From: Coniella vitis
Taxonomy: Eukaryota; Ascomycota; Sordariomycetes; Diaporthales; Schizoparmaceae
Assembly (NCBI GenBank): GCA_011317545.1
Contig: WUJK01000006.1
Span: forward strand, 2,790,001 to 2,854,000
Length of the DNA stretch: 64,000 bases
Direction: 5' to 3'
Made by a program: the position numbers and the translations under genes. The notes beneath the pieces are model-generated. The model saw only the letters and a program-made list of their open reading frames with translations. It did no database searches and was not told the DNA's origin. Shown one piece after another: positions 46,671-59,176 of the stretch. Position 1 is the first letter of the stretch; every line of letters starts with the position of its first letter.

Positions 46671-47116
46671 CTTGCCTGAATCCCGGATTCTGGAAGTACC
46701 TATAAGTTGTATATTAGCAGGTAGGGAAGTATTACCTTTAAGTCTTCGTACGTTATCGAGTAATATTAAGTATTATAAGTAATTAAGAGGGATTACCCTA
46801 TTATATAATATAATACTTAGATTTATAACTAAAGATTATAAGGAAAACTATCTAATAGCTAGGGAATCTATCGTCCTTATATCCTTCCGTTATTCTGTTT
46901 ATTAATATATAGCCTATCTAAGCCTATTAATACCTATAGTTACCTATTAACTATCCGATAGGTAATAGTAATCTCTTATAAGCTCTACCCTAACCCTAAT
47001 TATATTATCCGTATTCCTTATATAAGAGATCCCTATCGGTCTATTAAGGTTCCGATTTACTAGTATATAATTACGCTAGCCTATTCCTATAACCTATATA
47101 ACCGTAGGTTATAATA
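46671..47116 (-). repeat. 3' LTR of A4 (446 bp)
   Basis: The U3 middle (about 46910-46990) matches only the other A4 LTR. It carries the CCCTAACCCTAA telomere-like run at 46988-46999. Confidence 0.88.
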
Positions 47117-47217
47117 TTATCTCCCTTCTATCGGTTTTTATCCCTAAAGACCTATAGTATTTCCGTAAATAGTCCTACTTAATATTCCTACTTCGGATTA
47201 TACCTTCCTAATTCGTT

Positions 47218-47883
47218 ATATCTTCTAGAATTATAAAATCGTATATTACGAATCCGTCTTTATCTTTATCTAGGAAGTATATTACTACTTTAAATCGTTT
47301 TATATATATCGAAACCTAAGGTTACGAAGTTATACCTTATTCGTTATACCTAAAGGAGGGGTTAATATATAAGATAGTTAATAGTATAAAAAGTTATATA
47401 TAGTATACTAAACGAAATTATTCTTATAATACGTTATAAGTATTAGTATCCTTATATAAGTAGTTTTTCTTAGTAATTCTTACTATACTAGTATTAATTC
47501 TTTCCTTAGTATCTAAGATTAATAACGAGTTAATACGTTTAGATAATCGTAAGTTAGAGGAGGAGGAGCGTCTACTTAAGCGTTAGAGGGAACTTACCGA
47601 TATATAAGCCTGTCTAATAGAGACTTTAGCTAGATTATCTTATCTAAAGAAGTAACAACGGTTTCTTTAGGAGAAGGGTATAAAGTTAGTAAACGCTAGT
47701 TTAGAAAAGGAGGAGTATAAGCGAGTTACTAAGGCTATTTAAACTATAGCTACTAAGGAGGCCGTTCTATCTATATAAGATCCTTTATTTAAGGGTACGG
47801 ATTAGAATATATTAGTAGCGCCTAACGCTACGATTAATTAGTCCGGATTCGATTTAGGGAGTCTAAGTATAGATAGCTCTTAA
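47218..47883 (+). pseudogene. antisense ORF of A4 (RIP-inactivated, longer)
   Basis: 222 codons opposite to pol, from ATA (RIPped ATG) to a TAA pair at 47881-47886, again with only TAA/TAG stops. The first codons (S-S-R-I-x-K-S) match the other copies. A hydrophobic run near 47470-47520 precedes the charged LDNRKLEEEERLLKR heptad-like stretch. The C-terminal part differs completely from A1-A3, so this is the most divergent member. Confidence 0.65.
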
Positions 47884-47934
47884 TAAAGGGTCTAGTTATT
47901 CCTATAGGTAGCTATTATAGTTAAAGATACGAAT

Positions 47935-48006
47935 AATCTTATAGCTTAGTAGTTAAAGCTCCTAATTTCTTACTAAAAGGTCCGGGGTTCGATTCCCTAT
48001 AATACC
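47935..48006 (+). pseudogene. tRNA-Arg(UCU)-like relic in A4
   Basis: Second copy of the 72-nt tRNA-like segment, again antisense to pol and just past the antisense ORF. D-arm TAGCTTAGTAGTTAAAGC, loop TTTCTTA (anticodon TCT), T-arm TTCGATT with CGGGG. Differences from the A2 copy are mostly RIP-type transitions. Not expected to be functional. Confidence 0.65.
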
Positions 48007-48039
48007 TTCTCTATCTAAGGCTATAATAACTTTTTATTT

Positions 48040-51000
48040 TCGTATTCTTTAATAAGGTCTAGGTATACGTTCTTTAATAGTTCCTAAGTATTTTCCGAAT
48101 TATCGTAATTTTTCTACTTAATAAGGTATTATTTTCCGCGTTTATATTTACGTAAATCGAGAATTTATTTAACTTTATATTATATTTACTCTAGTTCGAT
48201 AATATCTATATCGTACGAGAGTTCTACGTCTATTAATACTAGTTCTAGAAGTAAAATATAGAAGACTAGGTATAGACGTATATATAGGATTTCGAGTTCG
48301 TAGTTAACTAATGAAATCTATTATATAATTTTATAAGGTCCGAGTTTTTTATAATCGAGTTTATCGTTAAGTCTAATAGTTTTAATATTTTTACGGTTAA
48401 GGTAGATTTTATCTCCCTTCTATAGGATTAGTCCCTTAATCCTTTTCTAATTAGCGTATTTCGTTATTTATTCTTTAATATCCTAAAGTATATATTGAGT
48501 ATTTTCGTATAACTACTTAATTCTCTTAGCGTATTAGTCCGCCGTTTCTACGTTTCTACCTAATAGCGTTTCGTAATATACCGTAGGGTTATATCCGTAG
48601 AGTAGGAAGAATAGTAATTTTCCTATACTTATTATATCTATACTATTATAAGCGAACTACGCGGTTAGCAAAAGTTCGACCTAATTATCTTATTTATAGT
48701 TAATATAGTATCGTAGATATTATTCTATAATCTAGTTAGTATATTCCGTTTATCCGTTTATCTAAGGATAAAATACCGTAGATATACGTTATATCGTTCC
48801 GAGGTATTTAGTAAGTAAGATTTAGAATTTCGATACGAATTTTCTATCTTTATCTAATATAATTTCCTAAGGTATTCCGTAGTTAGCGATAATAATACGG
48901 AGGAATATATATACGAGTTCCTCTATAGTACTACTTTCTTTATATAGTAGGAAGTATATATACTTACTTAGTCTATAAACTATTATTAAGATATTATCGT
49001 ATTATACTTTAGTTAAGGGTTCTTATAAGAGAGGTAGCTTAGTAATAAAGTCTAGACTAATAGATAACTAAATAATCGTAGGTATTAATAGAGGTTATAA
49101 TAGTCCGTAAGGTTTATATCGTTCTATCTTATTCCGTTTATATATATCGTAGTTATTAATAATATTTATAACTCGTTTCCTAAGGTTTAATAGATTCTAA
49201 TAGCGTTAGATCCTTTTATAGGTTGCTCTAATTCCTTAATACCTATATACTAATATACTATAGATACTTCTAATATAGTTATTTTATTCTAATATTATTA
49301 TATTATCGAGGTTAGGTATTTCTCCTTCGATATATAGTATTACGTTAAGTTCCTTAGTAATAGATAATATAGTAAGGTTACCTTCCGAATCTTCCTTAAA
49401 GATTATTATAATATCTTAGTCTTTACTATTACTATCCTTATAGTTTAACCGTCTGCTAAGAGCGTTTACTCGTTCGTTTTCTTTACCTTTATAGTAGATA
49501 ATTTTAAAGTCGAATTCTAATAGAAATTCGTATTATCTAACTTATCGTTTATTAAGCTGCTTTATTAAGGTAAATACCTAAAGATTCTTATAATCCGTAT
49601 ATATAAGAATTTATTATTTTGCGCCGATAAGATAATATCGCTATTCCCTAAAGGCTTCTACTATTATTATAAGTTCCTAATCGGGCGTTCCGTAGTTAAG
49701 TTCTAATCCGTTTAATTTTTTACTAAAATTACTAATTATCCGTAATCGTCCTTTATCGTCTTATTATCTAAGTTATCTACCGAGTATATAGTCTAATACG
49801 TTTATCTCGATCTCGAAAACTTTATCTTAGTCTACTTCGATTAGGATTAGTTCTAATATAACTATATCCTTAATTATATTAAAGGCTTTCTATACCCGTT
49901 CGTTCTAGTCGAAGGTAATATCCTTTTTTATAAGTTCCGTAAATAGTACTACGATATTATTATAGTTCTTAATAAATTATCGGTAGAAGTTAGTATAGCC
50001 TAAGAAGGCTTTAATATCCTTAACGTTCTAAGGTATAGGCTAATCCCTAACTACCTATACTTTATCTTTCTATATTTATCTATACCCTAATATAATAGTA
50101 TATCCGAGGTAGTTAACTTCTTAAATATTCTAATTATATTTAATAGGTTCTACTAAAATCTTATTATCTTAGAGGATTTATAGGATTATTATAATATACT
50201 TCTAATATTCTTCGAATATCTTTAAATAAATAAGGATATTATCTAGGTAAGCGATTATAAAGTAGTTAAGGTATTCGTATAAGATAAAGTTTATTATTTC
50301 CTAGAATAATATAGGGGCGTTAGTAAGTCCGAATAATATAATAAGATATTCGAAATATCCGTAGTATATTTTAAACGCTATTTTCTATTCTTCTCCGGGT
50401 TTAATACGAATATATATATATCCTTCTTTAAGGTCGAGGGTTATAAACTATTAAGCTCCTCTAAATCTATCTCTAAGCTCTTTAAAGAGAGGTAAGGGGT
50501 ATTAATTCTTAATTATAATATTATTAAATTGCCGATAGTTAACGTATAATTATAATTTACCGTTTTTCTTTAGTATAAATAGGATTAAGTATCCTATTAG
50601 TAAATATAAGGGTTTAATATAGCCTTTCTTAAGATTTTCGTCGATATATTCTCTAAATACTTTAAGTTTATCCTTATCTAATCCGTAGATAGGAAAGAAC
50701 TTTAGTTATTCTCCTTCTTTAAATAGGATCTTATAGTCGTATAGGCTATACTTTAGTAGGCTATTATCGAATTTTCCTTAAAATAGTTTTATAAACTTCC
50801 GATACTCTTTTAATATACCGGAGAGGTCTCTAAACGTATCTTCGTCTTATATAGTTATTATTATAAAGAGATATTATTATATATACTTAGTTCCTTCTTA
50901 AACTTATTACGATAATATATCCTATTATCTATAGAATCCTATTATATTATATCCTAATCTACTATATCCCTTCTTCTATTAGGTACTAACTATTACTAGA

Positions 51001-53740
51001 TCCTTCTCTATAAGCTATTAAGGTTTATTATATCCTAAGGTAGCTATTATCTTAGCTCTTCTCGATTTAGAGGTATATATAAATTCGTTTAAACCCCTAT
51101 TATCTAAGTATCGCTTAGTAATTAAATTCGATCCTACGTCTTTAATTATAACCGCTTCTTAGGTATCCGCTTTATCCTATAAAATATAGTTATTAGTTTA
51201 ATCGATTCGAGGGTTTTCCTTTCTTAACTATAGTATACCTAAAATTAGCTTATATTATACGGTATCCGTAATATTAAAGTTTATTAATATTATATATCCG
51301 TAGATCGTAATTAGTAATTAATTAGATTCTATATCGATAATACCTTAGCTATAAGCGATTTCTATACTTTCTATAGTATTAAGTTTATAGGGTTCTATCT
51401 TCTTTTTCTAAGGTATCTATTCTCTATTAATAATACTTAGGGATATAAAGTTTCCTTATACTCCGCTATCTAGGAGTATTATATAGTATTTATTATTAAT
51501 TTATATTACGATTTTTAAATATTTATATATCGACTATCTATTATATAGAGGGACTTTACCGTAAGTCCTAATCGCTTATTATCCCTTATAGGCGATCCTT
51601 ACCTTTTAGGTTCTATTATTCTTATTATACTCTAAGGGCTATTATTTATACTAGGTCTTTAGCTTATTATATTCCGTATTATATATATACTACGGCTTAT
51701 TATTATAGGCGCGCTTAATTTTCTTCTTCGGTATATAGAGTTTATACTCCGGGCTAACTATCTTTAAGGTTATAATAGGTATACGCTTTATCCGCTAGGT
51801 ATTCTATATAATCGGCGCGCTTATAGAAGCTATAGTATATAGGTTCTATATATACGGGCTTTATAAGCTTTTCCCTTTATTTCTATTCGCATATTCTATA
51901 CTAATCGAGCGCTTTTTCTTATACGTAAGGTATATATTAGGGTATTATATATTAGTACTATTTTATTTATCGCGTAGTATATTCGTAGGGGGTATTATAT
52001 ATAAGGCTAATATTAGCGTAGTTTCCCTTTATTCTAAGTACTTTATAATAATCGCTATTATTATCGTTATAGGCGATAATATTATATCCTATCTTATATA
52101 TAAGGAACTATTCGTTAGTTACCTTATATTTAAAGTATTATCTATAGTTATATATAATATAAGCAAACTATATAATCTAATAATACTTTTCGTAGAGGTA
52201 ATTAATTCGTATATCTTCTTATATAAGGGGAGTTCTATTTTAATAAGTTATTATTCTAAATAATTCTCTAAGTATAATACTATAGATAAGATAGTATACG
52301 TTTCCTTTATCGATATCTTCGTCTATAGAGCTTTCTAATTCTAAGCTTATTTCTTTATTAATAGTTTAGGTATTAATACTCTAACCGATATTAAGCGTTT
52401 CCTATTATTCCGCGATTTCCGTAATATTATTTTATAAAATATCCGTTAGGAGAGGCGTCCTCTAGGTAACTACGATTTATCGTTCCTTATAAGGTTTCTA
52501 AGGGAATTATCCTAAGCCTTACTTTACCGAGAGGTATATTATATAATTATCCTTATAATAAAAGGTCTAGTTAAGGAGTTTATAATCGGAGTTATCCGAT
52601 ACTTACTCTAAAAGCTAATTTTAACTAGGAGTAGAATCCGTAATCTCGCGTATTATAATATTAATTTATCGTCCTTCGGGGACTTTCTTAAATTCTCTAG
52701 GTTTCTTAGGTTATCGGTATTCTTATACGAAATAGCCTATCTTACTATAGTTAAAGTATTCCTTACTTATAGGTTTCCTTTAAGCTATATTAAGCTTTAT
52801 AGGTCCTAAGTATATAATACCGCTAGTTACTATACCTTATTACTAGAAGCTATAGTTAGTTATCTATTAAACCCGCTATCCTATATTAGCGTAATTCCTT
52901 TATATAATATAGCTTCCTCCTTTCTTACTTTTCTCTATATATCTTTCGTAGAGACGGTTATCGATACGGATAGCGTTATTACTAAATATTATAAAATCTT
53001 TAGGCTAGTCCTACTTAGAGATTTCGTCCTTAATCTTATCCTTAAATCCTTTATAATAATATTCTATAAGGTTCTTATCTTCCTAAGGGAGGCGTATTAA
53101 GAGTTACTTAAAACGGACTATATAGGCTAAAGCAGATTTATTCTATTTAAGTTTTATAAGTTGCTATATTATAATCTATTCTTCGTTAGGATTGCTAAAT
53201 ATTTCCTTAAGGGTATATTCGAATCCTATAAACGAATCGAATATATTTTTAGTAATCGTTTTATATTAATCGAGGTTACCTAAGTATTTAATATAGTTAT
53301 AAAGTAAGGGTTTATACTAGATAAGTATATCCTTTTCGAGTTATATACCGGCTAGGATAACTTTATCGGGTTTAGTAGTAAATTAAACTATATTATATAG
53401 GAAGTACGCTTTATAATAGGTAAGGAACCCTTAAAGCGTTTTTTAATTACTATTATATATAATAAGTTTATCTATCTTATAGCTATTACCGGTGTTTTAA
53501 ATAATACGCGCTAAGGGCGTAGTAGCTATAGCTTAGTATTATTCGAGCTATTAAGCCTGCTTATAATTAGTACGATTCTATTACTCCTAATTCTACTAGA
53601 GTATAGAGAGTTATTAGGTAAGTTCGATTAATTAATATATTATATCTTCCTAAATTATAACCTAATAATATCCTTCGCTTAAAGTAGATAGGGTAGGAGT
53701 TTAGGGAGCTATTACTATACTTAATATTACCTAAGAGGTA
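48040..53740 (-). pseudogene. A4 gag-pol remnant with chromodomain
   Basis: Reverse complement of the A2/A3 gag-pol, closely matching throughout: chromodomain about 48060-48180, integrase about 48600-49330, RNase H about 49450-49830, RT about 50020-50690, gag knuckle about 52715-52760. Interrupted by TAA/TAG of RIP origin. Confidence 0.87.
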
Positions 53741-53773
53741 TATATAGACTATCCTAAATAAGAGTTATAAAAA

Positions 53774-54229
53774 TATAATAATCCTTACCTAAATCCCGGA
53801 TTCTAGAAGTACCTATAAATTATATATTAATAGGTGGGGAAGTATTACCTTTAAGTCTTCGTATATTATCGAGTAATATTAAATATTATAAGTAATTAAG
53901 AGGGATTACCCTATTATATAAAATAATATTTAGATTTATAACTAAAGACTATAAGGAAAACTATCTAATAGCTAGGGAATCTATCGTCCTTATATCCTTC
54001 CGTTATTCTATTTATTAATACGTAGCCTATCTAAGCCTATTAATGCCTATAGTTGCCTATTAACTGTCCGATGGGTAATAGTAATCTCTTATAGGCTCTA
54101 CCCTAACCCTGATTATATTATCCGTGTTCCTTATATAAGAGATCCCTATCGGTCCGTTGAGGTTCCGATTTGCTGGCATATGGTTGCGCTGGCCTGTTCC
54201 TGTGACCTGCATGACCGTGGGTCATAACA
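53774..54229 (-). repeat. 5' LTR of A4 (456 bp)
   Basis: Its outer 150 bp (54060-54229) is hardly RIPped and shows the near-original terminus, read on the minus strand as TGTTATGACCCACGG. Telomere-like CCCTAACCCT at 54101-54110. Confidence 0.9.
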
Positions 54230-55035
54230 ATTATTCTTTACTACAACGTTTTATATCTTCAAGGTATTCAAATGTCAGCAAAACACTTGTATTGTCTTTT
54301 TCATGAGATCATTTTAAGATATGAAACCAGATATTACATTATCGCCGGTATACTTAAAAGCACTCATTCTATTGGGTCCCTCATTTCCTTTAATCCATCA
54401 CTATCGATTCACTTAAACCTCATTCCCTAAATTCTCTTTTGATATATCAAAAGCATCAGATGCAATGGATACAGATACTGGCTCGCATCCGGCTCTACAT
54501 ATATATCTAGATAGTCCTCTCACCTGTCCTTCATGTCGAGTTCGGGGTAGTAGTTCTTTAGGTTACAATGTCCTTGTACAGGCTATGGCATCTCATGTCC
54601 TGGCAACGAGTGGCTTACACTGAACAATCGACTGTGATTTGTACGGGAAATGACTTGCACGTTGAGGCAAATTCTCAGAACGATTTATGTATCCTGCAAC
54701 TACTATCTCTCTAACACTATCTGCATGAGTATCAGAATATAGGACAATTATTCGATAAACATGGGACAGGGTCATCACGAATTGCGGACACATGAGAGCA
54801 TCTGATGCGACAATCATTGGAAATGTTACTGAAATTTGCAGAACAGGCCTGGAGTTAAAAAGCCATATTCAACATTGAAATATCGTGGGACTGATCTTTT
54901 CAGAGGCAAAACTGCAATGCATTTAGATAATCTGAGACTTCCTTTCAGCGAGCTCAGTTCGTAAATTGACTACCATTCATAAGATGATTCCACGCCGTTG
55001 TCGAATTCCCATAATCACTTATCAACGCCTAACAC
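54230..55035. other. unique DNA right of the repeat block
   Basis: Normal composition returns immediately after the ATTAT duplication. It includes the 3' flank of the enoyl-CoA hydratase. No supported gene. Confidence 0.45.
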
Positions 55036-55923
55036 TCATAGTTTGCTATCCTTCCACACCGGCTGCCTCTTCTCGTTAAAAGCGCGGACACCCTCAACCA
55101 GATTCTCCCCACCGTCAATGCGCCCATACATGCCCTTCTCAAGCAGCTCCGTGGCAGTCTCAACGCCGAGCGGTTCCCAGCCCAACCTCAAACCCTCGCG
55201 GCTCACAATGACAGAGTCGGGACTATTCTCCGCGACCTCCTTGGCCCAGCGTATTGCCTCCTCAAGAAACGCCGGGGAGTCTCCCTTGACACCAACAACC
55301 TTGTTCACAATTCCCCAGGTTTCCAGCTGCTGAGCCGAGTACTGTCTGCCCAGCAGCGCCATTTCTGCAGCTCTCTGCTTGCCCACTGTGCGCACCAGCC
55401 GAGGCAGCGCGCCAGCGAGTGCAATTACCCCGCGCTTCACCTCAGGTAGACCGAGGAGGGCGTCCTCGCTCGCAAGGATAATGTCGCAGTTGAGAGCCAC
55501 TTCCATCCCACCGCCCAGACACAAGCCGTTGACAGCTGCAATGATAGGTTTCTTGCCGCTGCGGTTGCTCAGCCCGGCGAAACCAGACGAGGAGCCCATT
55601 TTGCCTTCGCTCATGGGTGGTGTTGTGGGTGTGGGTTCACTGTTGGATGACGCGGATCTGGTTTCGTTGCGGACAGACCATTCCTTGAGATCCGCACCTG
55701 CGCAAAAGGCGCGGCCGGTACCAGTCAAGACGGCGCATCGGAGGGACGGCTGGGCATCGTACCACCGCCATAGGGCGTCAAAGAGCGGGTGAGAAGTGGT
55801 GGGGATGGCGTTGAGCTGTTTCGGCCTGTTTAGGGTGACAAGGAGAATGTGGGGGGTGGGAAAGGAGACAAGCGTATTGGGAACGAAGGGTGGATTCGAG
55901 TTAAGACTCTGCGGTAACGACAT
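55036..55923 (-). CDS. peroxisomal enoyl-CoA hydratase/isomerase family protein
   Basis: A crotonase-fold protein, single exon, 295 aa, starting MSLPQSLNS at 55923 (the frame upstream lacks an ATG). VLTGTGRAFCAGADLKEW forms the first half of the oxyanion hole and NGLCLGGGMEVALNCDIILAS the second; GLPEVKRGVIALAGALPRL carries the Glu-containing segment. A Ser/Pro-rich insert lies between the two halves. The last three residues are SKL, the canonical type 1 peroxisomal targeting signal, so it should act on enoyl-CoA in peroxisomal fatty-acid or branched-chain degradation. The exact substrate and hydratase versus isomerase activity cannot be decided by eye. Confidence 0.93.
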   Translation of the reverse strand: MSLPQSLNSNPPFVPNTLVSFPTPHILLVTLNRPKQLNAIPTTSHPLFDALWRWYDAQPSLRCAVLTGTGRAFCAGADLKEWSVRNETRSASSNSEPTPTTPPMSEGKMGSSSGFAGLSNRSGKKPIIAAVNGLCLGGGMEVALNCDIILASEDALLGLPEVKRGVIALAGALPRLVRTVGKQRAAEMALLGRQYSAQQLETWGIVNKVVGVKGDSPAFLEEAIRWAKEVAENSPDSVIVSREGLRLGWEPLGVETATELLEKGMYGRIDGGENLVEGVRAFNEKRQPVWKDSKL

Positions 55924-56687
55924 CTTGATCGTCTGGCGGTTGATATTGTTGTTGTGAAGCCGAAGAGGTTGCTGCTCAGGACTGCTCTGGCAAGTTGATG
56001 ATCGATAGCAAGTGCTGCGCAAGCCGTCGTCTCACAAACCAGCGTCCATGTCAGAAGGGATATGCTTCAGTTGGTTATGTGGCCTGCTTCTCGTATGAGA
56101 ATTATCATAGCGTAGTTGAGTAGTGGTTGAGAGGTCAAGCAAGACGAGAGTGGTCTTACGTAGTACAGTGTCAAAAGGAGATGTAATGAAGCCAACAGCC
56201 TCGGCTTAAGTCTCCCATGCGCAGCGAAGACAGGGATTCTCACTTCTCCGCATTGCACGGTGTACTAGGGTTGTTGCAGATTCACCGTATTATTAGAGGT
56301 GCAGTGTTCAGCAATTACCCATTTATTACCTGTCCTGTCGTCAGGCATGATATGCGTGGTGAAGTGTAATTCTTGAGACTCTTTCGTAAGAACTTGAGCA
56401 GCATCACTGTTTTGGATGACCCAGGGGCTGCTATCAACACCGATTTTGGCGCGAAGAGGCCTGACACAACACTTGGATTCGATATGCTGTTCCTGATTCT
56501 TGCTCCTATTATTGCTACACTCTAGGCTGCTTCATAAATTGAATTGTGGGACTTGGTTGCAAACAGGCGCGCCTCTGAGCAAAGACAAGTCCCTTTGTGT
56601 TCAGCACAGAACCCTCCCCTTGTCTCAACATCAGAGTGTTTTGTAGACACTCTCAAAAACGCCCATGCTACCATCCCCCTATGCCCA
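55924..56687. other. intergenic region between hydratase and RBM25-like gene
   Basis: Promoter of the hydratase and 3' flank of the RBM25-like gene. No further gene or repeat is recognised. Confidence 0.4.
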
Positions 56688-59176
56688 CTAGGCAGGAAGG
56701 CCTCGCTTCTCGCTCTCGGTAAAGAAGATGACCATCCTCCACAGCTTCTTGACAAGGTCAACAGCATCATCTTCGAGCGGGCCCTCCAATTCTTCAGCCA
56801 GTTCCGCAGGCTTGGCATGCTTCCGCAGATGCTCTTCCACAACATCCACAAGGAGCTGCTCCTGAACACCGAGGTATTCCACAACCTTCTTCTCAATGAA
56901 TGGTCGTAGTTTCTCTGTAATGATTGAATCGTCGAGGTAGTCCCACTTGACATCCCATGCCCAGAGACCGTCCTGAGTGGCGGGAATTTCCTGGGCAAGG
57001 CTTTTGACTGCGTTTTGGATCTCCTCCTCGGTCATGGCCTTGGCATCTGCAATAGGCTCAAACTTAATTGGCACAAGTTGTCGCTTTGTGGCCTGTTCTT
57101 GCTCTTCGTCATCCAGTAGACCCTCCACCTCAGCCATGGTCCGTCGTTGTGGACCAGAGCGAGCCTGTGCCTTTTGCGCGGCAGCACCAAGAGACAGTGT
57201 GAAACGCGCAGGTGCGGCAGCTGTCGCCGCCTGTCTCTGCTCCATCTCCTCGGCCTGCTGGCTGAGGAAAGAATCTGCCATATCCTTGGCCTGTTCCATC
57301 TCGGCGGCTTCTCTACGCCGTTCAGACTCCTCAGCTCTTCGGTCGGCCTCATCACGCGCTTCTTCGTCACCCCGCTCTTGAGCCCGTTTCCTGGCCCAAT
57401 TTGTGTGGTCGCGGTAATACGGATGTGACTTGCGGCTCGCTTCCTTTTCATCATCCCAACTCTTCTCACGTTGTAGTTGTTCCTCTTTCCGTCGCGCCAG
57501 ACCATCTTCTTCGGCCTTTTCACGCTCCGTCTCACGTTCAAGTGCTGCTGCACGTTGGCGTTCGCGATTGACCCATTTGCGTTCGGCCTCCAGGTAAAGC
57601 TTATCGTCCTCGGCCTTTTGCTTTGATAGCTCTCGCTGGTACAACTCGTCGTCGCTAGCGTCCGTGTCTTCATCGTCGCGCGAGTAGCCATGGGCACCGT
57701 TTACAAAAGGCACGCCGCCACGGCCGCCTGCACCACGCGGGCCAGAGGGCGCATTCGGCACGCCTCGTGGGCCAAGAGGAACCGCATTCGAATTTGGCGG
57801 TGGCGAATCGAGGCGCGACGGGCGGGCACCATTGCGCTGACGCTCCATTTCTTCGAGTTCTTCTTCTCGCTTCAAGCGCTCCATATCCCTCCGGTTACTG
57901 CGCTCCCGGAATGCAGCAATTTCCTGCGAGACAACCTCCCTCATTTCCGCTGGGATATCAGCCAACTCATCCTCTTGTGCAAGAGGGATATTGATGACTT
58001 CAACGTTTTCTCCATTCGCGTTGGTCCCATCTCCCATACCAACATCTCCGTCGCCGTCCTGTGTCTTTCGCACTGTTGGGTAAAAGAGATCGTGTACCGC
58101 CTGTTTGAGGGCTGACCTCGCTGCCTCGAGTCGCTCATGCTTGGAATTCTCTGGCCCCAAGTTCTCCTGCCATTTTTCGAGGTATTTGGTGGTGCTCTCA
58201 TCTACAGCGACTTGTAGTCCAACCTTTTCAATCCCCTTGTATGGATCTTTGTCCACCTCCTCGGTCCCATCATTGTCCTTGCCGCCGTCTTTGTTGCCGT
58301 TCACCTCGGTCTCCGGCTTCTCGACTACAGCTGGCAATTCGGTGGATTCTTGTTTCTTGACCGGCAGTTGAATATCTTGGAGTAGTTCAACTGCGATTGA
58401 AAGGGACTCGGGATCGTCGTACTGCGCGAAACCGAATATCTCATCCTTGTGATCCGATGATTGCGATTTTGCCGAGTCCCAGCGGCGTAACCTGCCCACC
58501 AAGTTGAGAAATCGAGTGATGCTTTCGTCGCCACCAAGACTGGCCGGTACCTTGTGTAAGAATATAGTTCGCAGCCGCTCCTCGTTTGTTGGGGGCTGTA
58601 GAGCTTGCATGCTCTCGCGCACAGCGGCACGAGACTGCTCAATATTGCGGTCTGCACCAACACCAGGTCTACTGCCCCCAGCCGACAGGGGCGCATCGCT
58701 GTCTTTGCGGCCTGGCCCAGGCGCTGTCGATGGTTTGGGGGGCAGGCCACTGGCACCGAGTCGAATCACGGGGGCATTGAAATTGATGTGAGGGAGGTTC
58801 GCAGGGGGCTGGAAGGAGGCAGGCAGCCCACTTGGTCGATTAGCTTGTGCGGGAGAATTCGCTTGCTGGACACCTGGAGGAGGAGCCATTCCAGGGGCAG
58901 AGGACATGCCTGGTGGGGGGCCTGTGTGCGACTGTCAGCTTGCGCCATGGATCACTGCGGCGACATTGAGTAGGAAGAAGAAGAACGCGCGCGTACCTAG
59001 ACCTGGAGGAGGAGCCATACCAGGCGCGCCGCTGGAGCCGGGAAAGGCATTGAAGGAGGGCGGAGGCCCATATGGGTTACCTGGCGCTGTGGGTGAGTAA
59101 GGCCGTCAGTATTCCATTGTCATGCAGTAAGCATCCAGTGGGACATCCACATACCTCCGTATGGGTTGTAAGCCAT
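56688..59176 (-). CDS. RBM25/Snu71-like splicing factor with PWI domain
   Basis: A nuclear pre-mRNA splicing protein associated with U1 snRNP in its family. Exons 59155-59176, 58997-59086 and 56688-58921 sum to 2346 nt, 781 aa. The N-terminus MAYNPYG and a Pro/Gly-rich stretch with repeated PGMAPPPG precede an RRM-like segment (TIFLHKVPASLGGDES to FGFAQYDDPES, about residues 150-210). The middle holds an acidic linker and long Arg/Glu-rich charged helices (RERQRAAALERETEREK and onward). The C-terminus is a PWI domain (KWDYLDDSIITEKLRPFIEKKVVEYLG ends in two blocks, about residues 700-775). The 22-nt first exon and the donors gtatgt and gtacgc are clear. Divergently transcribed from the bS21m gene. 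Confidence 0.93.

Larger units (their letters stand above)
46671..54229 (-). mobile_element. family A chromovirus A4, TSD ATTAT
   Basis: A 7.56-kb full-length element in the minus sense, with LTRs 46671-47116 (3') and 53774-54229 (5') that share a third U3 variant. A perfect duplication ATTAT flanks it at 46666-46670 and 54230-54234. Internal order in its own sense: gag, protease, RT, RNase H, integrase, chromodomain, then tRNA-like relic and antisense frame. Heavily RIPped except for the outer end at 54.1-54.23 kb. Confidence 0.92.

Noticed and set aside
46397..46705. Small ORF between the P450 and A4
   Set aside because: It runs across the target duplication into the LTR and has no coding character.
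17572..54229. CRISPR array or satellite DNA
   Set aside because: Repeats are LTR-sized with coding interiors; there are no short regularly spaced units.
54593..54817. Short minus-strand ORF in unique DNA
   Set aside because: No recognisable motif, no intron-exon context, length within chance expectation.
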